64,000 bases of DNA from Bacillota bacterium (GCA_015059425.1 SVAM01000002.1:62001-126000), one strand, 5' to 3'. Counted from the first letter of the stretch, positions 1 to 9,011 are shown. Numbers and translations: made by a program. Notes: generated by a model from the sequence alone, not told the origin.

Positions 1-2
1 AC

Positions 3-1229
3 TGTAAACAACCGGAATATATGTATTTTGACCGTAAAAACTATTATTATCCAGATTTACCTAAAGGGTATCAAATTACCCAAATGGATTCACCGGTTGG
101 TGTGGATGGCAAAATTGAAATAGAAGTAAATGATAAATTAGTTCCTATTTATATCCACGACGTTCATTTAGAAGAAGATACAGCAAGCTTAGATCATTAT
201 TTTGATACTTCTACAATTGATTATAATCGTGCTGGAGTACCATTATTAGAACTTGTTACAGAACCTTGTATGCATACAGCCGAAGAAGCAGTTGCTTTTT
301 TAGAACATATAATTAATGTATATAAGTATCTTGATGTATCCGATGCTGATACTAAAAAAGGTCAAGTTAGATGTGATGTTAATGTGTCAATTATGGATGA
401 AGATTCTGAAGATTTTGGAACTAAAGTTGAAGTTAAAAACGTTAACTCTTTAGGTGGTGTTTTTAATACAATTAACTATGAAATAAAAAGACAAACTGAG
501 CTAAAAGAAGCAGGAAGATATAATGAAGTAGAGCAAGAAACTAGACGTTGGGATGAAGAAACACAGTCTACAATTAGAATGCGCAGTAAAGTTGATGCTA
601 TTGATTATAAATATTTTGTTGAACCAAATCTACCTAAATTTAAAATTAGTAATGAATGGTTAAAAGAAATAAAATTAGAAATTCCAAAACTTCATTTAGA
701 AAGAAAATATAATTATATAAATAATTATGGGTTAAGTAGTTATGATGCTGGAGTTTTAGTAAAAGATAAAGTTATATCTGATTATTTTGAAGAATGTATA
801 GATTTAGGAATAGATGCTAAAACTAGTGCGAACTGGATTACTACACAAATACTTGGGTACATTAATAATAATGATATTAATATAAGTGATTTATATTTAA
901 CTCCTAAAAGATTAAAAGATTTAACTGATTCTGTAAATAAAGGAGATATAAGTTCTAAACAAGCAAAAGAAATATTTAATAAAGTTATTGAAGAAAAGAA
1001 GGAAGTTAAAGATTTTATAACTAAAGATAATGCTCAAATAAGTGACAGAACAGAATTAGAAATTATTATTGATGAAATACTAAGTAATAATACTAGTCAA
1101 ATAGAAGAATATAAAAATGGTAAAACAAATCTTTTTGATTATTTTGTTGGTCAAGTTATGAAAAATACTAGAGGTAAAGCAAATCCTGTATTAACTAAAG
1201 AAATTTTAACTGATAGATTAAATGGATAG
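3..1229 (+). CDS. gatB: Asp/Glu-tRNA amidotransferase subunit B, 5' truncated by window edge
   Basis: GatB binds misacylated Glu-tRNA(Gln) or Asp-tRNA(Asn) and, with GatA and GatC, converts it to the correct amide in the cytoplasm. The frame is open from base 3, upstream of the first ATG at 21, so the N-terminus lies outside the window; about 70 residues of the usual 475 or so are missing. Visible family signatures are FDRKNYYYPDLPKGYQ near the start, EVKNVNSLGG, and the helical tail domain ending GKANPVLTKE. The gene order gatC-gatA-gatB would place the partners just upstream, outside the window. The next gene starts 59 bases downstream behind its own TATAAT box. Confidence 0.97.
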   Translation, partial: CKQPEYMYFDRKNYYYPDLPKGYQITQMDSPVGVDGKIEIEVNDKLVPIYIHDVHLEEDTASLDHYFDTSTIDYNRAGVPLLELVTEPCMHTAEEAVAFLEHIINVYKYLDVSDADTKKGQVRCDVNVSIMDEDSEDFGTKVEVKNVNSLGGVFNTINYEIKRQTELKEAGRYNEVEQETRRWDEETQSTIRMRSKVDAIDYKYFVEPNLPKFKISNEWLKEIKLEIPKLHLERKYNYINNYGLSSYDAGVLVKDKVISDYFEECIDLGIDAKTSANWITTQILGYINNNDINISDLYLTPKRLKDLTDSVNKGDISSKQAKEIFNKVIEEKKEVKDFITKDNAQISDRTELEIIIDEILSNNTSQIEEYKNGKTNLFDYFVGQVMKNTRGKANPVLTKEILTDRLNG

Positions 1230-1288
1230 GACATTTGTGTTTTATCTTTTTTTCTGCTATAATATCTGATACAAAAGAGGGTTAATCT

Positions 1289-1831
1289 ATGGATAGAGAA
1301 AATGTTATATTTCTAGATTTTGATGGGGTAATAAATAATAATATGGAGGATGTAACATTAACTTGTGTAATATTATTAAAAAATATAATAAAAAAGTATA
1401 ATGCTAAAGTTGTTGTTATTTCTTCAATCCTTGGAAATGGTACAAATAAAAAGAAAAAGAATATTACTGTTTTTTTGAATAATTTAGGTATATATAATAT
1501 AGATTTTATTAATCCAAATTTAGAAGGTGATATCTATAATAAAAAAATATTACCAAGATTAGTTGGGATAATTGATTATTTAAGAAAACACCCTAATATA
1601 AATTATTTAATAATAGATGATGAATTTGAAAGTGATTATCAATTATTGGGTTTTAATCATTTAAAAACAGAAATGTGGGAAGGTTTAAAATGCAAGGATT
1701 ATTATAAAATATCTTTTGAAGAGGCAGATTTAGAATGTTTAAAAGAAATTATATATGAAAATAGAGAATTAACTGAAGAAGAAAAAGTTATGAATAACTT
1801 AATAAATGTGTTAAAATTAATTAAAAAGTGA
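1289..1831 (+). CDS. Small HAD-like hydrolase
   Basis: A 180-residue protein opens with FLDFDGVINN, the DxD motif of HAD superfamily phosphohydrolases, and has a later acidic pair in LIIDDEF near residue 110. The length and the DDEF/GL pattern resemble the HAD domain found in Swiss-army-knife RNA repair proteins and related stand-alone hydrolases. The substrate cannot be told. The start is the ATG after AGAGGG; a TATAAT box lies at 1258-1263, so the gene probably has its own promoter. The next gene follows after 9 bases, suggesting co-transcription with the membrane protein. Confidence 0.7.
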   Translation: MDRENVIFLDFDGVINNNMEDVTLTCVILLKNIIKKYNAKVVVISSILGNGTNKKKKNITVFLNNLGIYNIDFINPNLEGDIYNKKILPRLVGIIDYLRKHPNINYLIIDDEFESDYQLLGFNHLKTEMWEGLKCKDYYKISFEEADLECLKEIIYENRELTEEEKVMNNLINVLKLIKK

Positions 1832-1840
1832 GGTATTAAT

Positions 1841-2830
1841 ATGAACTTTATAAAAAGAAATATGAAAAATATAATAATAATTGTTTTAAGTGTTTTATTT
1901 TTACTTGCCTGTGTAGTTATTTATGTTTTAGCGAATAAAAATAATTTAAGCAATGAATTAAAAACTATTACTGGTTCGGTAATTATTGCGGATAAGTCTT
2001 ATGTAATTGTCGAAACTGATGTTGATGATTATTTAGTTAAAGATATTAAAGGTAATTATAATATTGGGGATGAAGTTAAATTTACATATTATACTGATGA
2101 TATAAATAATGAAGATAGTTTAAAAACTATAAATTTAATATATGATGAAGAATTATTAAATAGATTGAACAATGATAGAGAATCTAATGATAAAAATTTG
2201 AATAATAATAAAAATAATACAACAAATAGCGGTTTAAATAACAATAATAAGGATAATAATAGTTCTAATAAAAATAATAATAATAACACTAATAATATAA
2301 ATAATAATTCATTTAATAATAGTAGCAACACAAATTCAAGTTCAAATGAAAATACTAATGCCGATGTTCAAGTTTTAAATTATTTTAGTGAGTTAAATAA
2401 CGATTTTGATTCAGGTAGTATAAAAGATAGTCTTAAGAATGGATTTATAACAGTAGTTGATTTTCTATTTTATAAAGGCAAAATTAAGGGACATACTTTT
2501 GATGATTTAACTGATAGTGCTAAATTAAAAGTTCTATCAATGGCTTTATATTTTGATACTAAAATTGATACTTATTTTCCAGGATATAAAGAAAGTATTA
2601 GTAATTCTACTAGTAAAATATATACAACTGTTAAAGAAGAAATAGTTAGCAATTACTTACAATTAGCTACTATGGTTTGTAATAAGGATGCTGAGTTATG
2701 TGATAGTGCTAAACTTGGTTTTGAAAATATAAAAGAGAAATTTGGATTATCTTGGGCTTTAATTAAAGATATTGCTGGTGATGGTTTAAATAACTTAAAA
2801 AATTGGTATGAGATTTGGAGTGGAAAATAA
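1841..2830 (+). CDS. Membrane-anchored protein with Asn-rich linker
   Basis: Not recognised. This 329-residue protein has a basic N-terminus, one membrane segment at about residues 11-31, a folded acidic region to about 105, and then a low-complexity linker (about 110-170) made almost only of Asn, Ser, Thr and Lys. A C-terminal domain of about 150 residues is predicted to be mostly helical and contains two Cys in a short CNKDAELC motif. Topology is probably N-in, C-out. It is preceded by GAGGT seven bases before the ATG and follows the HAD gene closely. The long ORF antisense to the linker is only a mirror of the repetitive codons. Confidence 0.6.
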   Translation: MNFIKRNMKNIIIIVLSVLFLLACVVIYVLANKNNLSNELKTITGSVIIADKSYVIVETDVDDYLVKDIKGNYNIGDEVKFTYYTDDINNEDSLKTINLIYDEELLNRLNNDRESNDKNLNNNKNNTTNSGLNNNNKDNNSSNKNNNNNTNNINNNSFNNSSNTNSSSNENTNADVQVLNYFSELNNDFDSGSIKDSLKNGFITVVDFLFYKGKIKGHTFDDLTDSAKLKVLSMALYFDTKIDTYFPGYKESISNSTSKIYTTVKEEIVSNYLQLATMVCNKDAELCDSAKLGFENIKEKFGLSWALIKDIAGDGLNNLKNWYEIWSGK

Positions 2831-2894
2831 TATTTCGCTCTTTTTTTTATTTTATGTTCATGTTATAATTAATTATAGTAAAGGGTTGTTGATT

Positions 2895-4727
2895 ATGATA
2901 TTTGGAAGAATTTTATATATCAGTGATAATATTGCACATGTTGAAAATATTAGTAAAGATACTATTACAGCAGATCTAATGAATATTCATGTAATATTTG
3001 AAGATAAAGACCAAAGAATTCTTGGGGAAATTGTAGAATTAAATAGTACTGAAATTAAAATAAGATTTTTAGGTGAATATGTAAATAATAAATACATAAA
3101 TGGTGTAATTAGAAAACCACTATTATCTAGTAAAATTAGAATAATTAATGGAGAAGAATTATTAGAAATAGTTGGTACTTTAAGTGATAAAAGTATTGAA
3201 CTTGGTACAAGCGCTACTTATAAAGGATTTCAAATTTGCCCTAATATAAATAGTTTGTTTTCTAATCATTTAGCTATATTTGGAAATTCTGGTTCTGGTA
3301 AATCGTGTGGGGTATCAAGAATAGTTCAAAATATATTTAGTAATCCTAAAACAACAAGTATAAATGCTAATATGTTTTTCTTTGATGCTTATGGTGAATA
3401 TAAAAATGCTTTTGGTTCTATAAATAAAATTAATCCTGAGTATAATTATAAATTCGTAACAACTAATCCTACAGAAGATACTGATTATTTATTAAAAATA
3501 CCTGTAAATTTACTTACTTTAGATGATATAGCATTGCTTTTACAAGCTTCAACTCATTCTCAACTTCCAATCTTAGAAAGAAGCATTAAGTATGCTAAAA
3601 TATTTGCTAGTGATAGTGATGAAGTAATAAAATATAAAAATCATTTAATAGCAAAAGCACTTATTGCAATATTGTTTAGTAATATGACAACTAGTTATAA
3701 GAAAAATGAGATATTTAAAGTAATTGAGATTTGCCATACTAGGGAATTTAATTTTGATTCTGTAATACCAGGACTTGGCTATACAAGAAGTTTTAGTGAA
3801 TGTTTTGAAATTGATTCTAATGGTAATTTTGGAGAATCAGTTTTAATAACGGAATATATTTTAAAACATATAGATGAATCTATAGAGGAAATAAAAGTAC
3901 CTGAACAAAGTTTTTATACATTGAAAGGATTAGCTAATGCACTAGAATTTACATTAATTAGTGAAGGGTTTCAAGGCAATCAGATGATGTATAACGAAGC
4001 GATGATCTTGCAAGTAAGATTAAATACAATTATAAGTAGTAAAGTTAACAATTATTTTGATGGTTCTAAGTATACGAGTGTAGATGAATTTATTAAAGAA
4101 TTAACTAAAAAAGATAATAATAAAGCTCAGATTGTAAATATAAATCTTGAAGATATAGATGATGCTTATGCTAAAGTAATTGTTAAAATTATGTCAAAAT
4201 TATTATTTGATTATGCTAAAAATTTAAAATCTAGAGCTAGTGAACCATTCCATTTATTTTTAGAGGAAGCGCATAGATATATTCAAGCTGATACTGATAC
4301 ATTTTTATTAGGATATAATATATTTGACCGTATTGCTAAAGAAGGAAGAAAATATGGCGTTATTTTAGATATAATTAGTCAAAGACCGGTAGAGATTAGT
4401 GATACTGTTATTGCACAGTGTTCTAACTTTTTAATATTTAAAATGACACATCCAAAAGATATAAAATATATAGAAGAAATGTTACCGAATATAAGTAGCG
4501 ATGTAATTGAAAAAATGAAAGTATTACAACCTGGAAATTGTGTAGTATTTGGTTCAGCCTTTAAAATACCAATGATTTGTAAGTTAGATATGCCTAATCC
4601 TATGCCTTATAGTACAAATTGTAATGTTTCAAGTTGTTGGAGTGATGCTGGTAGTACTAAATATGCCACTACTGAAGGTAATGCTTCAGCTGTTTTACAA
4701 AGTAATTTAAATGTAAATAATATGTAA
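2895..4727 (+). CDS. HerA/DUF87-type hexameric ATPase
   Basis: A 610-residue P-loop ATPase of the HerA/VirB4 type. After an N-terminal beta-barrel-like region there is a Walker A GNSGSGKS near residues 131-137, a Walker B LFLEEAHRY in the last third, and the C-terminal sensor-like ILDIISQRP and FLIFKMTHP motifs typical of HerA. HerA proteins are DNA-translocating hexamers that act with a nuclease (NurA) in repair, or with SIR2 or DUF4297 effectors in phage defence; no such partner is next to it here. An upstream in-frame ATG at 2808 would overlap the preceding gene and add residues unlike the family, so the ATG at 2895 behind AAAGGG is chosen. A TATAAT-like box lies at about 2864. Confidence 0.8.
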   Translation: MIFGRILYISDNIAHVENISKDTITADLMNIHVIFEDKDQRILGEIVELNSTEIKIRFLGEYVNNKYINGVIRKPLLSSKIRIINGEELLEIVGTLSDKSIELGTSATYKGFQICPNINSLFSNHLAIFGNSGSGKSCGVSRIVQNIFSNPKTTSINANMFFFDAYGEYKNAFGSINKINPEYNYKFVTTNPTEDTDYLLKIPVNLLTLDDIALLLQASTHSQLPILERSIKYAKIFASDSDEVIKYKNHLIAKALIAILFSNMTTSYKKNEIFKVIEICHTREFNFDSVIPGLGYTRSFSECFEIDSNGNFGESVLITEYILKHIDESIEEIKVPEQSFYTLKGLANALEFTLISEGFQGNQMMYNEAMILQVRLNTIISSKVNNYFDGSKYTSVDEFIKELTKKDNNKAQIVNINLEDIDDAYAKVIVKIMSKLLFDYAKNLKSRASEPFHLFLEEAHRYIQADTDTFLLGYNIFDRIAKEGRKYGVILDIISQRPVEISDTVIAQCSNFLIFKMTHPKDIKYIEEMLPNISSDVIEKMKVLQPGNCVVFGSAFKIPMICKLDMPNPMPYSTNCNVSSCWSDAGSTKYATTEGNASAVLQSNLNVNNM

Positions 4728-4733
4728 TAATTG

Positions 4734-4763
4734 TTGAATAAAAAAATTACATTATGATATAAT
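4734..4763 (+). promoter_or_regulatory. Sigma-A promoter for 6S RNA
   Basis: TTGAAT at 4734-4739, an 18-base spacer and a perfect TATAAT at 4758-4763 place the start site at about 4770-4771, exactly at the CCTAGA that forms the 5' strand of the RNA's closing stem. It begins 6 bases after the stop of the preceding gene. Confidence 0.7.
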
Positions 4764-4770
4764 AATAATA

Positions 4771-4947
4771 CCTAGAAGATAAGTTTGTTTTACATAAAAC
4801 CGACTATGGAATAATTTAGGGAGAATAATTATATATGGAGTTGAATGCTGGCTCTTTATTAGTCAGAATCCTGAAATATATATGTTTCTTACCACCTGCG
4901 AGTGAGCGGGATTTTATTCACAAACAGGCTTTCTCTCTGGGTTTTTA
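4771..4947 (+). ncRNA. ssrS: 6S RNA
   Basis: About 177 bases with no credible ORF that fold into a rod. The 5' CCTAGA pairs with the 3' TCTGGG, followed by AAGTTTGT with ACAAAC, and the far end closes with CTGGCT pairing AGTCAG. A T-run (GTTTTTATTT) follows the closing stem as a terminator. 6S RNA is a mimic of an open promoter that traps sigma-A RNA polymerase. Location supports the call: in Bacillus subtilis 6S-1 (bsrA) lies beside yrvM, and here the next gene is its orthologue tcdA. The fold was made by eye; a covariance search would settle it. Confidence 0.72.
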
Positions 4948-4974
4948 TTTGTTATAATATTTTTGGTGATATAC

Positions 4975-5649
4975 ATGTTTGAGAGATTATTAGAAATTAT
5001 TAATAAAGAAGATTTAAAAAGAATACATAATGCTAAAATTTTATTAGTTGGAATAGGTGGAGTAGGGGGATATACTTTAGAATCCCTTGTTAGAAGTGGT
5101 TTTTTGAATATAACAATTATTGATGGAGATGTTATTACAGAATCCAATTTAAATAGACAAATAATAGCTTGTTCTAATAATATTGGTGAAATTAAAACAA
5201 ATGAAGCGAAAAAAAGAATGATTAGTATTAATCCTGATGCTAAAATTAATTGTTTAAATGTGTTTTTAACATTAGATAACTTTAACGATTATATAAAGGG
5301 TGAATATGATTATATAATTGATGCTTGTGATGATGTGCCAATTAAAATTGAATTGATAAAATATGCTAAAAATAATAATATTAAAATTATATCTTGTTTA
5401 GGGACTGGCAAAAAGCTAGATCCTACAAAATTATGTATAACTACATTAAATAAAACATATAATGATCCTTTAGCTAAAAAATTAAGACATGAATTAAGAA
5501 AATTTGATATTAACTTAAATATACCAGTAATTTTTAGTAAAGAAGAACCAATTAACAATAAAGAAATAATTGGTAGTACAATATTTGTACCTGCTACTGC
5601 AGGCATATATTTAGCAAATTATATTTTTTTGGATTTGATAAGTAAATAA
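4975..5649 (+). CDS. tcdA: tRNA threonylcarbamoyladenosine dehydratase
   Basis: An E1-like (ThiF/MoeB superfamily) enzyme that cyclises t6A37 of tRNA to ct6A in an ATP-dependent reaction. The 224-residue protein carries the nucleotide-binding LLVGIGGVGGYTLESLVRSG, the acceptor motif IIDGDVITESNLNRQ with the catalytic Arg, and DACDDVPIKIELI, all typical of TcdA/YrvM. The two CxxC zinc motifs of MoeB-like enzymes are absent, as usual for this group. The start is the ATG at 4975 behind GGTGAT; an upstream TTG at 4963 lies before that ribosome binding site. A TATAAT box at 4953-4958 gives a leader of only about 10 bases. Confidence 0.88.
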   Translation: MFERLLEIINKEDLKRIHNAKILLVGIGGVGGYTLESLVRSGFLNITIIDGDVITESNLNRQIIACSNNIGEIKTNEAKKRMISINPDAKINCLNVFLTLDNFNDYIKGEYDYIIDACDDVPIKIELIKYAKNNNIKIISCLGTGKKLDPTKLCITTLNKTYNDPLAKKLRHELRKFDINLNIPVIFSKEEPINNKEIIGSTIFVPATAGIYLANYIFLDLISK

Positions 5650-5674
5650 AAATAAGAGTTTAACTCTTATTTAT
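5650..5674. terminator. Bidirectional terminator between tcdA and gpsA
   Basis: Inverted repeat AATAAGAG and CTCTTATT around a 5-base loop, with A- and T-rich flanks on both sides. It sits between two convergent genes and overlaps the last codons of gpsA. Confidence 0.65.
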
Positions 5675-6634
5675 TAAAAACTCGGATAATAACTCTGGGT
5701 TTTTATTATTTATAGCAATATCATAAATTATATTAATAATAGGCATATTAATCCTTCTATTTTTAGTTAATTCTTTAATAGATAGAAGTGTATAATAACC
5801 TTCAGTAGTATTATTATTTAAATATTCAGTTATTTCTTCTTGTGTTGGCTTTTTAGCAAGCATTTGTCCAAATTTATAGTTTCTACTTTTAGGGCTAGAA
5901 CAAGTAAGTATTAAATCACCAATACCCGCAAAAGAAAGTATGGTTTTAGGGTTACATTCTAATTTATATAATAATTCTTTTATATCATGTAATGCTTCTG
6001 TTATTAGAAGTGCTCTAGTTGATTCCATATACCCTAAGCCATCAATTATCCCTGATGCAATAGCTATTATATTCTTAATACTGCCACATAATTCTGTCCC
6101 ATATATATCATTATTAACTCTTAATTTTAAATGTTTGTTATGTAATGCTTCATATACAGATTTAGTTGCTTTTTTACTTAATGAAGCTAGTGATAGGGCA
6201 CAAGGCTGTTTATTAATCATATCTACAGCAAAAGTAGGACCAGATATAACAGCTATATGTTTAGTATTTAATATATCTTTTATTATATCAGATAAAAACT
6301 TACAAGTATTGTTTTCAATTCCTTTACTAGCAATGCATATAGGAGTTAATCTATTAGTATGCTTTTTCATATCTTCACAAATACTTCTGACATATTTAGC
6401 AGCAGTACCAATTATTATTAAATCTGTATTTTCTAAAGCTTCTTTAATATCATTTGTAATTTTAATATTATTCGGTATATTAACTTCTGTAATAGGTTTT
6501 AAATCATGGTTTTTATTGAAATTATTTGCTAACTCGGTATTCTCAGTCCACATTTTAATATTATGTTTATTTTCAGCCATATTTAAAGCTAAAGCTATAC
6601 TATATATTCCAGTACCAATTATACTTATATTCAT
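5660..6634 (-). CDS. gpsA: Glycerol-3-phosphate dehydrogenase [NAD(P)+]
   Basis: Reduces dihydroxyacetone phosphate to sn-glycerol 3-phosphate, the backbone of membrane phospholipids. The 324-residue protein has the dinucleotide motif GTGIYSIALA, the linker VISGPTFA, the catalytic Lys in CGSIKNIIAIASG, and the C-terminal AGIGDLILTCSSPKSRN signature. Length matches the family. Its ATG shares one base with the stop of rarA (UAAUG), so the two are probably translationally coupled in one transcript. The usual GxGxxG is slightly altered (GTGIYS instead of GAGSWG), a common variant. Confidence 0.95.
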   Translation of the reverse strand: MNISIIGTGIYSIALALNMAENKHNIKMWTENTELANNFNKNHDLKPITEVNIPNNIKITNDIKEALENTDLIIIGTAAKYVRSICEDMKKHTNRLTPICIASKGIENNTCKFLSDIIKDILNTKHIAVISGPTFAVDMINKQPCALSLASLSKKATKSVYEALHNKHLKLRVNNDIYGTELCGSIKNIIAIASGIIDGLGYMESTRALLITEALHDIKELLYKLECNPKTILSFAGIGDLILTCSSPKSRNYKFGQMLAKKPTQEEITEYLNNNTTEGYYTLLSIKELTKNRRINMPIINIIYDIAINNKNPELLSEFLINKS

Positions 6635-7830
6635 TATACATTCCTCATTTCATCGTATATTCTGTTTAAATTCGTTTCATATTTATTTTCTTTTTTATGA
6701 TAATATTTTTTATTTTTTAATTTATCTGGCATGTATTCTTGTTCAACATAATCATTTTTAAAATTATGTGGATAAACATAGTCAGGAGAACCGTCTATTA
6801 TATGTTTAGGAATTGGGCCTGCAAGCCCCTTATTTATATCATTTATAGCTTCATTAATGCCTATATATGAACTGTTGCTTTTAGGAGATAGAGCCATTTC
6901 TGTTACAACTTGGGCTAGTGGAATACGTGCTTCAGGTAGCCCAACTAATTCAGCTGCTTGAATAGCCGCCATAACTTTAGGGCCTATCGCTGGATTAGCT
7001 AATCCAATATCTTCGTATGCTATAACACTCATTCTTCTATAAATGCTATCTAAATCACCAGCTACTATAAGTCTTGCTAAATAGTGTAGGGCAGCATCTA
7101 CATCACTGCCTCTAATAGATTTTTGAAAAGCACTTAAAACTTGATAATGTCCATCTTCATCTTTATCATGAAAAAATACTGCTTTATTGTTAATCTTTTT
7201 TATATCATCAATAGTTATTTTATGATCTTTAGTAGAGTAATATGTAACTTCTAAAATATTTAATGCTGATCTAAAATCACCACTGCTTAATCTTGCTATA
7301 TATTCTAATGCTTCATCTTCAATTGATATTTTGGGTAATTCAAGTATAGCTCTTTTTAAACCTGTTATAATGTCATTTAATTCTAACTCTTTTAGTTCAT
7401 AAATTTGACATCTGCTTCTTATCGCTGGATTTATTTTATGATAAGGGTTACTAGTAGTTAAACCTATTAATATAATTAAGCCTGATTCAATATGAGGAAG
7501 TAAAATATCTTGTTTATCTTTATTCATTCGATGAATTTCATCTATAACTAGAATCATTTCACCATACATTTTTGCTTCCTCAATTGCTATATCAAAATCA
7601 GCTTTATTATTAGTTGTTGCATTTAAAAATTTGGATTTAATACTTAATTCATTTATGATAGCATTTGCAATACTAGTCTTTCCAATACCAGGACGCCCAT
7701 ATAAAATCATAGAAAATATTTTGCCATTTTTGACTAAATTAGATAAAACTTTATTTTCACCAATTAAATGTTGTTGTCCAATAATATCATTTAAATTTTT
7801 AGGCCTTAATTTATTAGCAAGTAATTCCAT
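6634..7830 (-). CDS. rarA: Replication-associated recombination protein A (AAA+ ATPase)
   Basis: RarA/MgsA (MarA/YrvN group) is a clamp-loader-like ATPase that acts at stalled replication forks. The 398-residue protein has NDIIGQQHLIG, Walker A GRPGIGKT, Walker B LVIDEIHR, sensor 1 LTTSNP and the arginine finger region AIRSRCQIYEL, followed by the tetramerisation domain with YEDIGLANP and PEARIPLAQ. The start is the ATG at 7830 directly behind AGGTGAT; the in-frame GTG at 7839 is part of that ribosome binding site. Transcribed with gpsA. A TTATAATAAAT box lies just upstream. Confidence 0.95.
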   Translation of the reverse strand: MELLANKLRPKNLNDIIGQQHLIGENKVLSNLVKNGKIFSMILYGRPGIGKTSIANAIINELSIKSKFLNATTNNKADFDIAIEEAKMYGEMILVIDEIHRMNKDKQDILLPHIESGLIILIGLTTSNPYHKINPAIRSRCQIYELKELELNDIITGLKRAILELPKISIEDEALEYIARLSSGDFRSALNILEVTYYSTKDHKITIDDIKKINNKAVFFHDKDEDGHYQVLSAFQKSIRGSDVDAALHYLARLIVAGDLDSIYRRMSVIAYEDIGLANPAIGPKVMAAIQAAELVGLPEARIPLAQVVTEMALSPKSNSSYIGINEAINDINKGLAGPIPKHIIDGSPDYVYPHNFKNDYVEQEYMPDKLKNKKYYHKKENKYETNLNRIYDEMRNV

Positions 7831-7896
7831 TATTATCACCTATATTTATTATAACATAAATTATATATTCATGATATAATTAGCTTAGGTGAAAGT

Positions 7897-8805
7897 ATGA
7901 AAAATAATAATTTAGAAGATGTATATAAATATAATCCTGAATTAAAAAAATATATAGAAGAATATTTATATACTGAATATAATACATCTAAAAATACCAG
8001 GGATTCATATGCCTATGATTTAATTAATTTTGTTAGAAGCTTTGAAAATAAGAATATAGCATATTTAAAAAAAGAAGATATTCAAGAATATATTAGAAAA
8101 GAAAAAGATAAATCATCTAAAACAAAAGCCCATTATTTAACTGTTTTAAATAATTTTTATGTATATTTGACTAATAATAATTATATAAGTGATAACCCTT
8201 GTGAAAGTATTAAAATGCCTAAAATAGAAAAAAAATTACCTGAATTTTTAACTATGGAAGAAGTAGATTTATTATTAGATATAAGATCAAGTACTGCTTA
8301 TGATTTAAGAAATAAAGCTATGCTTGAAATGCTATATGCAACTGGTATTCGTATAAGTGAATTATGTAATTTAACAATGAGTAATTTATATTTGGAAGAT
8401 GAAATGGTTAAAGTATTTGGAAAGGGTAGTAAAGAAAGAATTATACCCATTAATGATATTGCATTACACGCACTACAAGAATATTTAAGATTTGGCAGAA
8501 ATGAGTTATTAGGTACTAAAGATTCCGAATATGTTTTTATTAGTTCTAGACATACTAAAATAACTAGACAAGCATTCTTTAAGTTTTTAAAAAAAATATG
8601 TGAAGAGAAGGGGATTAAAAAGAATATAAGTCCTCATATGTTAAGACATTCTTTTGCAACACATTTACTTAATAATGGAGCTGATTTAAGAGTAGTTCAA
8701 GAACTTTTAGGACACAGCGATATATCAACAACTCAAATATATACACACTTATCTAATCAAAAATTAGAAAGTGAATATGAAAAACATCCATTAATAAACA
8801 AATAA
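7897..8805 (+). CDS. xerD: Tyrosine recombinase XerC/XerD family
   Basis: Site-specific recombinase that resolves chromosome dimers at dif. The 302-residue protein has an N-terminal SAM-like DNA-binding domain (about 10-105) and a catalytic domain with the Arg in ATGIRISEL, the Lys in GKGSKER, HMLRHSFATHLL (His/Arg), LGHSDISTTQIYTH (His, and the nucleophile Tyr). This is the full RKHRHY set. Spacing and length match XerD better than phage integrases, and there are no integrase neighbours. A GATATAAT box at 7872-7879 and AGGTGA at 7887 precede the ATG, leaving a very short leader. Assignment to XerD rather than XerC is a judgement from overall similarity. Confidence 0.88.
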   Translation: MKNNNLEDVYKYNPELKKYIEEYLYTEYNTSKNTRDSYAYDLINFVRSFENKNIAYLKKEDIQEYIRKEKDKSSKTKAHYLTVLNNFYVYLTNNNYISDNPCESIKMPKIEKKLPEFLTMEEVDLLLDIRSSTAYDLRNKAMLEMLYATGIRISELCNLTMSNLYLEDEMVKVFGKGSKERIIPINDIALHALQEYLRFGRNELLGTKDSEYVFISSRHTKITRQAFFKFLKKICEEKGIKKNISPHMLRHSFATHLLNNGADLRVVQELLGHSDISTTQIYTHLSNQKLESEYEKHPLINK

Positions 8806-8830
8806 AAAGCCACTAAATCGTGGCTTTATT
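8806..8830. terminator. Bidirectional terminator after xerD
   Basis: AAAGCCAC and GTGGCTTT flank a 6-base loop. Read on the minus strand the stem is followed by TTTTTATTTG, so it serves both xerD and the convergent 54-codon gene. Confidence 0.7.
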
Positions 8831-8846
8831 CATTAGAAGGTAATAA

Positions 8847-9011
8847 TTAACGTCCTTCTCTATTAGCTCTAGATTCATTTCTTGAACTTCTAGAGTTTTC
8901 GTTTCTAGAATTTCTTGAATTTTCATTTCTAGAATTATTTTTACAATTTTCTCTAGAACTTCTATTATTTTGGTTATTTCTAGAATTTTTATTTTCTTTT
9001 TGATTTTTCAT
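8847..9011 (-). CDS. 54-aa Arg/Asn/Ser-rich repeat protein
   Basis: Not recognised. A short gene with an excellent ribosome binding site (GGGAGGT seven bases before the ATG) encodes a very hydrophilic protein made of repeated NSRN, NENSR and SSRN units with a single Cys near the middle. At DNA level the repeat is TCTAGAAAT-like (repeated TTCTAGAA), so it has grown by short duplications. It has no predicted fold or membrane segment; high positive charge suggests nucleic acid or cell wall binding, as in small basic spore or nucleoid proteins, but that is inference. It ends at a good terminator and lies downstream of a decayed GNAT/ASCH remnant. Confidence 0.7.
   Translation of the reverse strand: MKNQKENKNSRNNQNNRSSRENCKNNSRNENSRNSRNENSRSSRNESRANREGR

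Noticed and set aside
2160..2340. Long minus-strand Leu/Phe-rich reading frame
   Set aside because: It mirrors the Asn-rich AAT codon run of the plus-strand gene and has no ribosome binding site or promoter.
5940..6761. Long plus-strand frame of 273 codons
   Set aside because: It lies wholly antisense to gpsA and rarA, whose protein motifs are unmistakable, and is compositionally a shadow of their codons.
7897..8805. Integrase of a mobile element
   Set aside because: Size, motif set and surrounding housekeeping genes fit XerD; no attachment repeats or cargo genes lie nearby.
8850..9010. CRISPR-like short repeat array
   Set aside because: The repeated TTCTAGAA units are only 6-12 bases with irregular spacing and form a continuous reading frame; there are no cas genes.
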